Shown: positions 8,447 to 18,795, counted from the stretch's first letter. The stretch: DNA of 64,000 nucleotides from Mycobacterium dioxanotrophicus (GCF_002157835.1 NZ_CP020809.1:62001-126000); one strand, 5' to 3'. The notes: generated by a model from the sequence alone, not told the origin. Translations and numbers: made by a program.

Positions 8447-9868
8447 TTGCTACCAGAGGACGTTGATCTACCCCTTCGAATCGACATGGCGAGCCCCGAG
8501 CCGGTGAAGGTTCAGATTCTGAGTCAAGTCAAGGAGGCCATTGCTAGCGGGATGCTGCGTGCGGGTACGCCGATGCCGTCCAGTCGCGCTCTGGCCCGCA
8601 GCCTCGCCGTATCGCGCAGCACAGTCGTCGAGTGCTACCTCGAGCTGGAAGGTGAAGGTTTCGTCGACAGCGTCCATGGCGCCGGCACTTTCGTGGCGGA
8701 CCGTGGAAGCGAAGATCCTGCCCTGCGGAGCGACAAGCCCGACACCCTCTCCGCGTCGCCGCAAGAACCTCTGGATCTGCGACCTGGCGACCTCGACCCC
8801 GCGTTGCTTGCGAGCTCGGCCTGGAGAGGAATGTGGCGGGCAGCCCGGCCGTCCAGCGCGCCCCCACCCACCGCTGGTCTGTTCGAACTGCGTGACGAAA
8901 TCGCCGGCTATCTCGGTTCCGCACGAGGCCTGGCGTGTGATGCCCAAGAGATCGTGCTGTGCGCCGGCACCGGTGAAGCGATCGTGCTGCTCACCTTGGC
9001 CTTCGGCTGGGCAGGAAATGCTCCCGTTGCCGTCGAAGACCCTGGATATCACCCGGTCCGTCGCGCGTTGGAGGCGGCAGGCGCTTCGTGGACGCCTTTC
9101 AACGCCTCCGATCCCGACCGCTATGTCGACCATCTCCGCGCGGTCTCACCGACACCGGCCGCTGTATACCTCACCCCCAGCCATCAATATCCATTGGGCT
9201 ACCGCCTGAGCTACGACTCGCGACTGGAACTTCTTGACTGGTCAGCAACCACCGGAGCAATCCTGCTCGAAGACGACTACGACGGAGAATTCCGCTTCGG
9301 CGTGCCGCCGATCAGCAGTGTCGCCGCGATGGCACCGAACGCGAACTGTATCTACGTCGGGACCGTGTCCAAGGCGCTGGACCCCGGTTTGCGCGTCACC
9401 TATCTGCGGGTCCCCCCGCACCTCCTGCCGCGGGTGCTGGAGGTTCGCGCTGCGATCGGCGCCACCGTCTCCGCACCATGTCAGTGGGCGCTGCACGAGC
9501 TACTCAGAACAGGCGGACTCACCCGCCACGTCGCCAGAGTCCGCAAGGTGTACCGAGACCGGCGGAAAGCATTGGTCGATGCCCTCGAAGCGCTCCCATC
9601 CCACCCTCAGATCCAAGGCGCCGACGCAGGCCTGCACCTGGTTCTGCCCCTCCCGCAGAGCATGTCAGCCGCGACTGTCGCCCGCCAAGCCCGGCGCCGC
9701 GGAGTCCTGATCGCCGATCTGGACGAGTTTCGCACCGTGCCTGATCCCTCGAACCCCATTCTGGCGCTCGGGTACTCGAAAGCCAACCCGTCGGAGATCC
9801 GCCGGGCCGTACGGGTTCTCGCTGAATTACCGGCGTTCCAGCCGGGTCAACGCCAACCGAGTTTCTAA
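8447..9868 (+). CDS. MocR/PdxR-type regulator (GntR HTH fused to class I aminotransferase domain)
   Basis: 473 residues from a TTG start with a near-perfect AGGAGG seven bases upstream; the frame is open much further upstream but that part is not protein-like. Residues 1-90 form a GntR winged helix (PSSRALARSLAVSRSTVVECYLELEGEGF). After a linker comes a full aminotransferase-fold domain with the PLP lysine in GTVSKALDPGLRVTYLR and the aspartate in LLEDDYDGEFRFG. Such proteins use PLP or PLP adducts as effectors and often control vitamin B6, GABA or amine metabolism. The amidase is divergent; PNPOx-like and glutamine-synthetase-like genes follow on the same strand. Confidence 0.92.
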   Translation: MLPEDVDLPLRIDMASPEPVKVQILSQVKEAIASGMLRAGTPMPSSRALARSLAVSRSTVVECYLELEGEGFVDSVHGAGTFVADRGSEDPALRSDKPDTLSASPQEPLDLRPGDLDPALLASSAWRGMWRAARPSSAPPPTAGLFELRDEIAGYLGSARGLACDAQEIVLCAGTGEAIVLLTLAFGWAGNAPVAVEDPGYHPVRRALEAAGASWTPFNASDPDRYVDHLRAVSPTPAAVYLTPSHQYPLGYRLSYDSRLELLDWSATTGAILLEDDYDGEFRFGVPPISSVAAMAPNANCIYVGTVSKALDPGLRVTYLRVPPHLLPRVLEVRAAIGATVSAPCQWALHELLRTGGLTRHVARVRKVYRDRRKALVDALEALPSHPQIQGADAGLHLVLPLPQSMSAATVARQARRRGVLIADLDEFRTVPDPSNPILALGYSKANPSEIRRAVRVLAELPAFQPGQRQPSF

Positions 9869-9946
9869 GTTCGTAACACAGTGGTTGCACCCCAACCAGA
9901 CGGACTGGACTGTGCACGCGGACATACGCACACCAGCATTGTCGTC

Positions 9947-10654
9947 ATGACCCACACACCGCTCTCTGCGAACAGCGAAGACGTCGCCGACGACGCTCTG
10001 CCCGTGAATGAGGAAACACAGGTTCATCGGTACCGTTGGCTGCAGCGCACCAGCCGGTCGGATCTGTACGAGGTACTGGAGGCTGGTCTCATTGCTCACG
10101 TCGGCTTCCTGCGAGATGGGAAGCCCATGGTGATACCAATGGCGTACGCCTTGGTCGATGGTCACATGCTGATGCACGGCTCCACCGGTGCGGGATTGAA
10201 CCGGACGGCAAAGCAAGGGGTTGAGTTATGTGCCACTATCAGCATCTGCGACGGGCTCGTCTACGCACAGAACCTATTCGACTCCACTCTCAACTACCGC
10301 TGCGCCATCGTCTTTGGCACGGCGATACCCGTCGAAGGTGAAGCAAAGACGACCGCCATCAAGGCGATCTCCGAAAGACTCATGCCGGGCCGTTGGAATG
10401 AGGTCGAACCCCCGACTACCCGTCAAATGGCTGCAACATACGTGCTCAAGCTCGCTCTCGACCAAGTGAGTGTGAAGATCCGTGCTGGTGCCCCGGATGA
10501 TTCTCCCGTCGACAGTATCTGGACAGGTTATGTGCCAATGGTCACCCAACTCCTGGACCCTGTAGCACAAGAAGGGGTGAACGCGGCAGAGGCGCCGTCG
10601 TTACGTCCGGCCATTTCTCGGTTCAACGACATCGCTATCCGCCACCTGGCATGA
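9947..10654 (+). CDS. Pyridoxamine 5'-phosphate oxidase-like flavin-binding protein
   Basis: About 235 residues. The ATG at 9947 is preferred to an upstream GTG because the domain begins soon after it. The split-barrel signature is present: YEVLEAGLIAHVGFLRDGKPMVIPMAYALVDGHMLMHGSTG, followed by a central Cys/Thr-rich strand and the RCAIVFGTA strand. Members bind FMN, F420 or heme and serve as oxidases or reductases of small molecules. It lies 78 bases after the MocR gene and 22 bases before the glutamine-synthetase-like gene, probably in one transcription unit. The link to PLP-binding regulation is suggestive but unproven. Confidence 0.85.
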   Translation: MTHTPLSANSEDVADDALPVNEETQVHRYRWLQRTSRSDLYEVLEAGLIAHVGFLRDGKPMVIPMAYALVDGHMLMHGSTGAGLNRTAKQGVELCATISICDGLVYAQNLFDSTLNYRCAIVFGTAIPVEGEAKTTAIKAISERLMPGRWNEVEPPTTRQMAATYVLKLALDQVSVKIRAGAPDDSPVDSIWTGYVPMVTQLLDPVAQEGVNAAEAPSLRPAISRFNDIAIRHLA

Positions 10655-11856
10655 CCAACTCAACGAAGGCATCAGTATGACCATCGCTCCCAACATTCAA
10701 GCTACGACCACGAATCGGACATCAACGGGCGTGCCCGGATTCGTAGAACGCTACGCGAACTGGACCGATGAACAGTCGGATCGCGCAGCGGTCCTCGCCG
10801 GTCGAATGGATGCCGGCGAATTCGACATGATTCGTGTCTCATTCGTCGATCCCCACGGATTTCCGCGTACTAAATGGCTTGCTCCTCAAGTGTTTTCATC
10901 AGCTCTGCGCAGCGGACTCGACTACAGCCTGGCGCCATTCATACAGGATACCGGCCAGGATATCGCCGTAGATCTGTTCGCCCGCGGAGTGGGCCACGAC
11001 CTTCCTGAGTTCGAGGGGTCATCGGATTTTGTCGCTGTTCCCGATCCTCTGACGTTCCGCTCGCTGCCGTGGGCGCCTCGAACAGGCTGGGTACTCGCCG
11101 ACGAGTTCTTCAAGACCGGTAGCCGTTTACCGCTGTCCCCACGGAATGCTCTACGCCAGCAAGTCCAACGGCTCGAGCGTCGAGGACAAACGTACGTCGT
11201 CGGGCTGGAGATCGAGTTTTATCTCACTCGACTTGTGCGGAACGAGTTATCTTTTGGCGACGTCGGCGGATTCGGGACGCCGGGGACTGCTCCAACCGTT
11301 CAGCCGGTCGACCTCGGTTACCAGTTCAATGGCGATGACCATCTCGATCAGATTGCGGACTTTCTCATGCCACTGTGTGGCACCCTCGTCGATCTGGGTT
11401 TGCCGCTGCGCAGTGCTGAGCACGAATCAGGGCCAGGGCAGATCGAGATCACGTTCGAACCGCTAGAAGGACTTGCTGGCGCTGATGCAGTCATTCTCTT
11501 TAAGGCAGCGGTGCGACAGTTCGCCCGGCGTAACGGATTTCATGCCAGTTTCATGTGCAAGCCTGCCCTGCAAGGCTGCGACCCGAGCGGATGGCACCTC
11601 CACCAGTCGATCGCCGACAGCCAGACTGGTCACAATCTCTTCATGTCCGACGTACCTGGGCAGCTGGTATCGCAACTCGCGGAGAACTTCGCCGGTGGTT
11701 TGATCGCAAACGCGGCGGCATCCAGTCTTTTCACCACGCCGACAATCAACGGCTATCAGCGATATTCCGAATCGCACACACTCGCACCGACTTTGGCAGG
11801 CTGGGCTGACGACAATCGTGGAGCGATGATTCGAGTGCTCGGCGCGCCGCACGACC

Positions 11857-11860
11857 CTAG
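11857..11860. repeat. Left CTAG target-site duplication of the IS1380 element (partner 13551-13554)
   Basis: CTAG occurs immediately outside both ends of the element. Removing the element and one CTAG restores the glutamine synthetase reading frame, which confirms these as the duplicated target bases. Confidence 0.9.
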
Positions 11861-13550
11861 CCCAGATTTTTCGGGGATTATCGCTGGTGACGGCGTGTAG
11901 ATAAGCGAAAGTGCCTGTCCTGCAAGGGATAATTGGACTTCTCTAGGGTTCAACCATCCTGACGGGAAGGCACTTCGCAGGTGAAGAGTATCGCGGCCGC
12001 ATCGCGGGTGAAAGTGTCAGCCGACGGCCACGGGGTCGTGTCGCACGCCGGGATGGGCCTACTGCGGGAACTGGCCGACCGGACCGGGTTATCAGCGCAG
12101 GTCACCGGGCTTTGGCCGACACCTACCGCGGGCCGTGGAGCTACGCACCCGGCGAGGTGTTCGCTGATCTGGCCGCGGCGGTCGCCGACGGCGCGGACTG
12201 CATTGACGGGGTCGGCCAACTGTGCGGCGACCGTGAGCACGCGTTCGGCGCGAAAGCCTCCACGACCACGATGTGGCGGCTGGTCAATGAGCGCATCGAC
12301 GCTGCACACCTGCCTGCGGTGCGCGCGGCCCGCGCCAGCGCGCGGCGGCGGCCTGGGCCGCCGGTGCGGCCCCGAACCGGGTGGCTGGCTGCACATCGAC
12401 ATCGACGCCACCCTGGTGATCGATCACTCCGACAACAAACACGGCGCGACGCCGACCTGGAAGAAGTCGTTCGGGCACCATCCGCTGCTGGCGTTCCTGG
12501 ACCGCCCCGAGATCGCCGGCGGGGAAGCCCTGGCCGGGCTGCTGCGCAGCGGCAACGCGGGCTCCAACACCGCCAGCGACCACGTCATCGTCCTGGCCCA
12601 GGCGCTGGCAGCGCTGCCCGCGCCGTGGCGGCCCGACTCGAGTCGTGGCGGTGATCCCGACCGGCCCCAGGTGCTGGTGCGTTGCGACACCGCCGGAGCC
12701 ACCCACCGATTCGCCGACGCCTGCCGTGAGCAGGGGTCGGATTCTCCTTCGGCTACCCGTCGACGCCCGCGTCCAGGACGCCGTGGACACACTCAACCTT
12801 GCCGAGGGCTGGTACCCGGCCATCGACACCGACGGTGGGCTGCGCGACGGCGCCTGGGTCGCCGAGGCCACCACCTTGGTCAACCTCAACAGCTGGCCGC
12901 CGGGCACCCGGCTGATCCTGCGCAAAGAGAGACCGCATCCCGGCGCCCAGCTGCGGTTCACCGACACCGACGGGATGCGCGTCACCGCGTTCATCACCGA
13001 CACACCGCCCGGTGTCGTGGCCGGCCAAGTCGCCGGCCTGGAGTTGCGGCACCGCCAGCACGCCCGCGTCGAGGACCGCATCCGCGAACTCAAGAACGCC
13101 GGCCTGCGCAACCTGCCGTGTCACGGCTTCTGGGCCAACGCCGCCTGGCTCGAGATCGTCCTGGCCGCCGCCGACCTGGTCATCTGGGCACGGCTCATCG
13201 GATTCACCAGTGATCCGACGCTGGCCCGCGCCGAGATCGCCACGTTCCGCTACCGCGTGCTGCACGTCGCGGCCCGCATCACCCGCGGCGCCCGCCAACT
13301 CCGGCTGCGCATCGACGCCACCTGGCGCTGGGCCACCTCGATCGCGACCGCCTGGCAGACGATCCGCACCGCCTTCGGATAACAGCCGGCCTCCTGACCG
13401 ATCGATCACGAAAGACATACCGGCCCTAGGAAAGCCCGCCCCACCCGGCGACACGGGACCAACCCACCATGCCCTGTGACCGCAGACGTCACCCGACCAA
13501 CCATCACGCCCTACAGATCCACCGCCATCACCATCGACGAAAAATCCGGG
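11861..13550 (+). mobile_element. IS1380-family insertion sequence, 1690 bp
   Basis: The ends are exact: the left begins CCCAGATTTTTCG, and the reverse complement of the right begins CCCGGATTTTTCG, a 13-bp inverted repeat with one mismatch. CTAG duplications flank it. It carries one transposase gene and no passenger genes. Confidence 0.93.
11981..13382 (+). pseudogene. IS1380-family transposase, multiple frameshifts
   Basis: The protein is recognisable across three frames. The N-terminus runs in one frame to about 12105 (VSADGHGVVSHAGMGLLREL), a second frame carries ADTYRGPWSYAPGEVFADL to about 12335, the first frame resumes with the DDE aspartate region (WLHIDIDATLVIDHSDNK) and ends near 12735, and the C-terminal half continues from there in a third frame to a normal stop at 13382. 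The first break is explained by one missing G in a G run near 12105. With three corrections it is a full-length transposase, which fits sequencing error in a multi-copy element. Confidence 0.85.
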
Positions 13551-14195
13551 CTAGCACTCATTTAGAGAACAGAATCGGTGAGCCAGCAGCGAATCCCTAC
13601 CTTTACATGGCCTCACAGCTCGTTGCCGGACTCGATGGAATCGACCGGGGAGCTACTCCCGGCGAGATGTCGTCCGACCCACATCACGACAGCACCGGTC
13701 AGCGACTTCCGATCTCGTTGGAGGAAGCCGTTTCTGCCCTCGAGGAAAGCTCACTTTTTCGAGACCAGCTTGGGGACTCACTGGTGACGGTGCTGACGAT
13801 GCTGAAGCGCAACGAACTCAAGCGTTTCGACCAGGACACGTCAAATCAAGCCGAGCATGCCAATGGTGTCTCCCGTTGGGAGCACCAGGAGTACTTCGCG
13901 GCGTTCTGACCAAACTGGGCTCGGTCCGGCGCGACCAGGAGCCGCTTGCGCGCTTTCCCATAGTGATCCGCCCGGTGTGTTCGGAGGCGCGGTGAATGGC
14001 TCTGCCAAGGCATTGTCGGCACTTTACCCGATGCCACCCATAGACTGAGTTACCCCGAGATCGCGGCATAGTTTCGCGAAATCCTCTGACAGGGTACTGA
14101 CTTCCGTGATCTGAATTAAGCCGGATCCGGCTTAATTCGGATTATGCCGAGGTTTGCGTTCAGCCGAGGATGTGATCAGATGGGCGGAGGTGGCT

Positions 14196-14700
14196 TTAAG
14201 CGTGTCTTCGACGAGTTCGGTGCGCAGCGCATATGCGCTGCAATCGTCCCGCCTGCAACCTCCGTGAGCAGCAGTCGATGACCGTGGCCAGATACAGGTT
14301 GGCGCCGGTGGCCAGCGGCAAGAGGTGATGTCCCCGACCTACTTGACGTTGGTGGTCGCGGCATTGGATGTCACGACGAAGCAGGTCAGAAACCTTCTGG
14401 TTGGCCGGATCCGGTGTGGTGGTCTTCACCCCGTCGTCGCCGGCGATCCCGGCGACACGCATCACCCGCGCCACCCGCTTGTGGTTGACCCGCCCGATAT
14501 CGGGCACGCCGTCGTTGAGCTCGGCGGTCAACTGGGGGGACTGGTCAGCGGCTATTCGCGCCTGCCCGCGGCCACGCATCGGCAGCAGTCGCAATAATCG
14601 AGGCGTCATCGCGCCATAGTCCGCCCGCACCAGTAGACGGATCACTCCGAGCCGATTGACCGCCTTCCATCGCTTTCTGCCGGTGGCGTCTAATCTGATT
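14196..14700 (-). pseudogene. Remnant of an IS3-family OrfB transposase
   Basis: The minus-strand frame keeps NHKRVARVMRVAGIAG (the HTH_21 region of IS3 OrfB) and NLYLATVIDCCSRRL (around the first DDE aspartate) but little else. The reading frame shifts around 14300 and nothing after the first aspartate block remains. The upstream side is cut off by the IS1380 element that starts at 14701. It is a decayed fragment and cannot make a transposase. Confidence 0.75.
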
Positions 14701-16389
14701 CCACCGATGATCGGCTGGTTGACGGGGTGTCGTAATGAAGAAAGTGCCCTCTGAGCTGGAAAGATTGATGTTCTCTAGGCAACAATCTGACCCGCACAAG
14801 AAAGGCACTTTCAGTGCAAGTGTCCCACACGTTCGGTCCCGACTCCGCTGTGTTCGACGAGGACAATCTCGTGTCGTGTGCCGGCCTGGTCCCGGTGATG
14901 GCTTTGGCCGAGCAAGCCGGCCTGACACGGTTGTTGGACAACAAGATTCACATTGAGTCGACGCGGGTCAAGTCCGGTGCGGCCAACCCGGCCCCGAAAC
15001 TGGCCACCCTGATCGCGGGCATGTGCGCCGGTGCGGACTACATCGACGATGTCGACCTGGTCCGCGCCGGCGGCATGAAGACCCTGTTCGAGCGCGTGTA
15101 TGCCCCTTCGACTGTGGGAACCCTGCTGCGGGAGTTCACCTTCGGTCACGCCCGCCAACTCGATTCGGTGCTGGCCGAGCATTTGGCTGGTCTCTGTGAG
15201 CGGGTGGATCTGCTCCCGGGATCGGATGTACGCGCCTTTGTTGATATCGACTCCCTGGTACGCCCGGTCTACGGACACGCCAAACAGGGCGCCTCCTACG
15301 GGCACACCAAGATCGCCGGCAAACAGGTCCTGCGCAAAGGGCTGTCCCCGCTGGTCACCACCTTGAGCACCGACACCGCCGCGCCGGTGGTCACCGGCAT
15401 CCGGTTACGGGCCGGGAAAGCCAACTCCGGTAAAGGGGCCGCCCGGATGGTCGCCCAAGCCTTGACCACCGCCCGTGCGGCCGGGGTCAGCGGACAGATC
15501 ACGGTGCGCGGTGACAGTGCCTACGGATCACGGGCGGTGATCCGGGTGTGCCGCCGCTACGGGGCGGTGTTCTCCCTGGTGCTGACCCGCAACACCGCCG
15601 TGCAACGCGCCATCAATGCGATTCCCGAGGACACGTGGACCCCGGTGCGGTACCCGGGTGCAGTCCATGACCCCGAGACTGGGGCCTGGATCTCTGATGC
15701 TGAGGTCGCTGAAACCAGCTACACCATGGCCGAATCGGACGGCTATGAGGCGGTCACCGCCCGCTTGATCGTGCGCCGCGTCAAGGACGCCACCCAACCC
15801 GAAGACGGTCTGTTCCCGATCTGGCGGTATCACCCGTTTTTCACCAACACCACCGAGCTGGCCACCGACGCCGATATCACCCACCGCCGCCACGCCATCA
15901 TCGAAACGACCTTCGCCGACCTCATCGACGGCCCCCTGGCCCACATCCCTTCAGGACGTTTCGGCGCCAACAGTGCCTGGGCCATCTGCGCGGCCATCGC
16001 CCACAATCTGCTGCGCGCCGCAGCGACGCTGGCCGGCATCCGTCATCGCACCGCGCGCGGGGCCACGCTGCGTTGCCACCTGGTCAACGTCCCGGCCCGC
16101 CTGGCCCGCCCCCAACGCAAACCGATCCTGCACCTACCCACCCACTGGCCCTGGGAATCCTCCTGGACCACACTGTGGCACAACATCATCGGTCACCGAT
16201 CCAGCGCCTGAACCAGCACCAACTCGACCCGACAACCAGGACCCCAACAGGAAAACTGGGCAGACCAGCGGTCCCACCATGGCAACCCCCAGCAGCAATC
16301 AAGATCAAGATCTCGACCCGACACCACAGGGCCGATCGGTGCTTTCAGGCTAATCCTGCGGGTGAGGCCTGCCCAGCCGATCAGTGGGG
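14701..16389 (+). mobile_element. Second IS1380-family insertion sequence, about 1689 bp, intact transposase
   Basis: The transposase gene is flanked by TGATCGGCTGG-containing ends: the left is at 14701-14718, and the right (reverse complement) at 16373-16389. The deduced length is within one base of the IS1380 element at 11861-13550, and the distances from each end to the transposase are alike. No clear target duplication was found, so the ends could be off by a few bases. It interrupts an older IS3 remnant on its left. Confidence 0.7.
14814..16211 (+). CDS. IS1380-family transposase
   Basis: 465 residues from a GTG start, uninterrupted. The DDE architecture of the family is visible: DVRAFVDIDSLVRPVYGHAK carries the first aspartate, VRGDSAYGSRAVIRVCRRYG the second, and HAIIETTFADLIDGPLAHIPSGRF the C-terminal glutamate region. 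It would act on the element's own inverted repeats. It is only distantly similar to the transposase at 11981, so these are two different IS1380 members. Unlike most transposases here it has no frameshift, perhaps because this element is single-copy in the genome. Confidence 0.92.
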   Translation: MQVSHTFGPDSAVFDEDNLVSCAGLVPVMALAEQAGLTRLLDNKIHIESTRVKSGAANPAPKLATLIAGMCAGADYIDDVDLVRAGGMKTLFERVYAPSTVGTLLREFTFGHARQLDSVLAEHLAGLCERVDLLPGSDVRAFVDIDSLVRPVYGHAKQGASYGHTKIAGKQVLRKGLSPLVTTLSTDTAAPVVTGIRLRAGKANSGKGAARMVAQALTTARAAGVSGQITVRGDSAYGSRAVIRVCRRYGAVFSLVLTRNTAVQRAINAIPEDTWTPVRYPGAVHDPETGAWISDAEVAETSYTMAESDGYEAVTARLIVRRVKDATQPEDGLFPIWRYHPFFTNTTELATDADITHRRHAIIETTFADLIDGPLAHIPSGRFGANSAWAICAAIAHNLLRAAATLAGIRHRTARGATLRCHLVNVPARLARPQRKPILHLPTHWPWESSWTTLWHNIIGHRSSA

Positions 16390-16553
16390 TTGCGATCTCT
16401 CGGCTCCACCAGTCGGTTGATAGCCTCGTGAGTCCGGATCCGCGTAAGCGCCTCGTCGTCCTCGTCGATCTGCTTGGTCACCAACTTTTGCGTCGAGCCC
16501 GCTGGAATGATGACGGCGCCACGTCCCCGAACCTCACGCGAGCAGTCGAAACG

Positions 16554-17762
16554 CTAGCTCTGCTGTTGGATCGCCCTCACATGCAATCGGTCTACCCTCA
16601 AGATCGCATTCGCGATGCGCTCAACGTCAATGGGCCGGATTCCAGCTACGTTGATTCGCCCCGACGTCGTCCCGTAGATTCCGAAGTGTTCTGCAAGAGA
16701 ATTCATCTGGGACTTCGACAGCGGTAATAGGGAGAACATTCCCCGGTGGTGAGCGACGGACTGCAGCGCTTTGGAAACTTCCGCACCGAATGCCAAACCC
16801 AGTGCGACCCGGTTCTCTCTGATATGCGATCGCATACCGTCTAGTTCTGTGACCCACATTTCTCTAAGGTTGACGTCCGACAGTATTGCCGCTACTACAG
16901 CGCTTCCGTGGTCGGGCGGCATTGAATAGTTCACTCTAGCAATGCTCTCCAGAATCGGAGAAGCTGCACGAGCCACCGCCCCGCTGGATCCAACGACGAT
17001 GCAGCATCCTGCCCGCTCGCAATAGAGGCCAAAGTTCTTTGAGCAACTCACCGCGACCAGGGCTTCTGGAACTCTTGCAATCATGTATCGCAGGCCTGCC
17101 AGGTCGGCGTCGATCCCATCACCGAGGCCCACGTATGCGATATCCACCAGGGGTAGCAACCGCTTTTTAAGGATCGTGTCGGTCACAGCGACCCACGCGG
17201 CATCCGAAAGGTCGACGCCTGTCGGGTTGTGGCAACAGCCCTGTATTAACACGACATCACCTGCCTCGGCGCACTCGAATGCGGCGAGCATGCCGTCTAG
17301 GTCGAGGCAACCGTCGCTATTGACGTACGGGTAGTAGCGGACGCGAAGTCCCGCGCGCATCATGATCGGTTGATGGTTGACGTAGGAGGGTGAGCTCAGC
17401 CAGACGGTAGCAGACGGCGTTGTCGAGGCGATAAAGTCGGCCAACAGTCGGAGAGCCCCGGTGCCGGCGATGGTCTGCATCGCATAGGCGCGGCTCGCGA
17501 CGTCGACATCTCCGAGTACCCACTGGGTCATCAGCTGGTTGAACTCAACGTTGCCAGAAAGCCCACGATAGGCCTTTGTCAGTCCATTCTCGGTGAGTCT
17601 ACGTTCGGCCTCAGCGACTGCGCCCATCACGGGAGTGGCACCGCTCCTGTCGCGATACACACCAACCACAAGGTCGAGCACATCGGGTCGGGTGTCTCGT
17701 TGCAGCCGGTTGGCGACTGCCCAAAGCGGATCAATTGCTACGGACTCGATTAGTTCAAGCAT
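16554..17762 (-). CDS. Aspartate/aromatic-type aminotransferase (class I, PLP)
   Basis: 402 residues. It resembles the AspC/TyrB subgroup: the LDLVVGVYRD segment near the N-terminus, the MQTIAGTGALRLLADF cofactor loop, CHNPTGVDLSDAAW with the Asn-Pro-Thr-Gly signature, the YVGLGDGID region, and the PLP lysine in SCSKNFGLYCERAG. It would move an amino group between an amino acid and 2-oxoglutarate in the cytosol. Its start overlaps the end of the EamA transporter gene by 8 bases, so the two are co-translated. A divergent Lrp-type regulator lies beyond, now separated by an IS3 insertion. The substrate is probably an amino acid exported or imported by the partner. Confidence 0.92.
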   Translation of the reverse strand: MLELIESVAIDPLWAVANRLQRDTRPDVLDLVVGVYRDRSGATPVMGAVAEAERRLTENGLTKAYRGLSGNVEFNQLMTQWVLGDVDVASRAYAMQTIAGTGALRLLADFIASTTPSATVWLSSPSYVNHQPIMMRAGLRVRYYPYVNSDGCLDLDGMLAAFECAEAGDVVLIQGCCHNPTGVDLSDAAWVAVTDTILKKRLLPLVDIAYVGLGDGIDADLAGLRYMIARVPEALVAVSCSKNFGLYCERAGCCIVVGSSGAVARAASPILESIARVNYSMPPDHGSAVVAAILSDVNLREMWVTELDGMRSHIRENRVALGLAFGAEVSKALQSVAHHRGMFSLLPLSKSQMNSLAEHFGIYGTTSGRINVAGIRPIDVERIANAILRVDRLHVRAIQQQS

Positions 17763-18702
17763 TTATTTCTCTTTTACTCTTCGATCGAACATAGGACAAC
17801 GCAACTCCGACAACTATCAGCACAACGCCGAACACAACTGCCTCCGTCGGCTTCTCGCCGAGTAGAGGCACCGCGAGGAGAACGGTAGCGACCGGACTAA
17901 GCGACCCCAGAACGGAACTGCGTTGGGCACCTATCGTGCGGATCGCATACCGGTAGGACAAATTCGCTATGACTCCGACTCCGAGGCCTTGTACCAGCAC
18001 GAACACGATTGCGTCGTGGGTGAATACACCTTGAAGATTGCCGGGCAGGACACCTATAGCCAGCAAAATGAACGTGACCACCGCCGATGGGATACTCAAA
18101 AGCAACGTGCATCCGACTGCGTCCAAATCTGTTGCACTAAGCGCAGTTGTGTACATCGACCACATCATGCTTGCTGCAACCAGAATCGAGGCTCCGAAGA
18201 GCAATGTCATATTAGCATTCGACAGGGGATTAGATAGCAATCCGCCGACACCGCAAGTAATGACCACAGCGCCGCTGATTTCATACGTGGTCGCTTTACG
18301 GCCAGCGCGCGTCAGAGCGAGAGCGAGGGCGAATACCGGGACCAGGCCTGGAATGAGCGCCCCGACAAAGATGGCGGTACTCAACGAACCGCCCCAGGAC
18401 GCGGTGAGAAAGTACGGGAGTCCCGCTCCCACAAAGATCATCGCTGCGATACTCCATCGAATACGACAAATCGTCCGCCACCGAGAGGGGAGCCACGGCA
18501 ACAACACCACCATGGGGACAGCAAAGCGGATTAACGCAACCTCGCCCGCGGCCATTTCTGATACCTCAATGAATCGGATACTCAATGCGAATGCAGCCCA
18601 TACGGCCACCGTCAAACCCATTGCGGCATAACCGAACAACGCGCGGTCGGGTTGAGTCTCATCGGCTGCGGGGCCCTCCGGGGCGGTAGCCATTGCGGCC
18701 AT
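17755..18702 (-). CDS. EamA/DMT-superfamily transporter
   Basis: About 315 residues from the ATG at 18702, which has AAGGGA eight bases upstream; a TTG 18 bases earlier is less likely. It has ten predicted hydrophobic helices arranged as two EamA repeats (first with AFALSIRFIE and the RFAVP segment, second with the QRSSVLGSLSPVATVLLAVPLLGEKPT signature). Family members export amino acids and related metabolites. It heads a two-gene unit with the aminotransferase. An IS3-family element lies 40 bases upstream of its start, so its native promoter is probably disconnected. Confidence 0.9.
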   Translation of the reverse strand: MAAMATAPEGPAADETQPDRALFGYAAMGLTVAVWAAFALSIRFIEVSEMAAGEVALIRFAVPMVVLLPWLPSRWRTICRIRWSIAAMIFVGAGLPYFLTASWGGSLSTAIFVGALIPGLVPVFALALALTRAGRKATTYEISGAVVITCGVGGLLSNPLSNANMTLLFGASILVAASMMWSMYTTALSATDLDAVGCTLLLSIPSAVVTFILLAIGVLPGNLQGVFTHDAIVFVLVQGLGVGVIANLSYRYAIRTIGAQRSSVLGSLSPVATVLLAVPLLGEKPTEAVVFGVVLIVVGVALSYVRSKSKREINA

Positions 18703-18737
18703 TCTGGCGATTCCCTTCAAGGCAGCCCTCTAGGGCA

Positions 18738-18741
18738 GTGC
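18738..18741. repeat. Left GTGC target-site duplication (partner 20085-20088)
   Basis: GTGC directly abuts both ends of the IS3-family element at 18742-20084. Duplications of 3-4 bases are normal for this family. Confidence 0.75.
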
Positions 18742-18795
18742 TGAAACGCCCTGGAAATCCCGGAGGCTCCTGACCTTGGAAACGAGGATGCAGGT

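Larger units (their letters stand above)
10677..13909 (+). pseudogene. Glutamine-synthetase-family ligase, split by an IS1380 element
   Basis: The gene is in two parts, 10677-11860 and 13555-13909, which join in frame to a 512-residue protein when the insertion and one copy of the CTAG duplication are removed. The first part has the beta-grasp region, the catalytic-domain GLEIEFYL metal-binding glutamate, the EHESGPGQIEI motif and the SGWHLHQS ATP-site motif. The second part begins with the ENRIGEPAANPYLYMA motif found near the end of all GS proteins. The family includes GlnA and gamma-glutamyl-amine ligases (PuuA-like); the amine-related context favours the latter. The insertion removes the C-terminal catalytic residues from the product, so the gene should be inactive. 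Confidence 0.93.
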
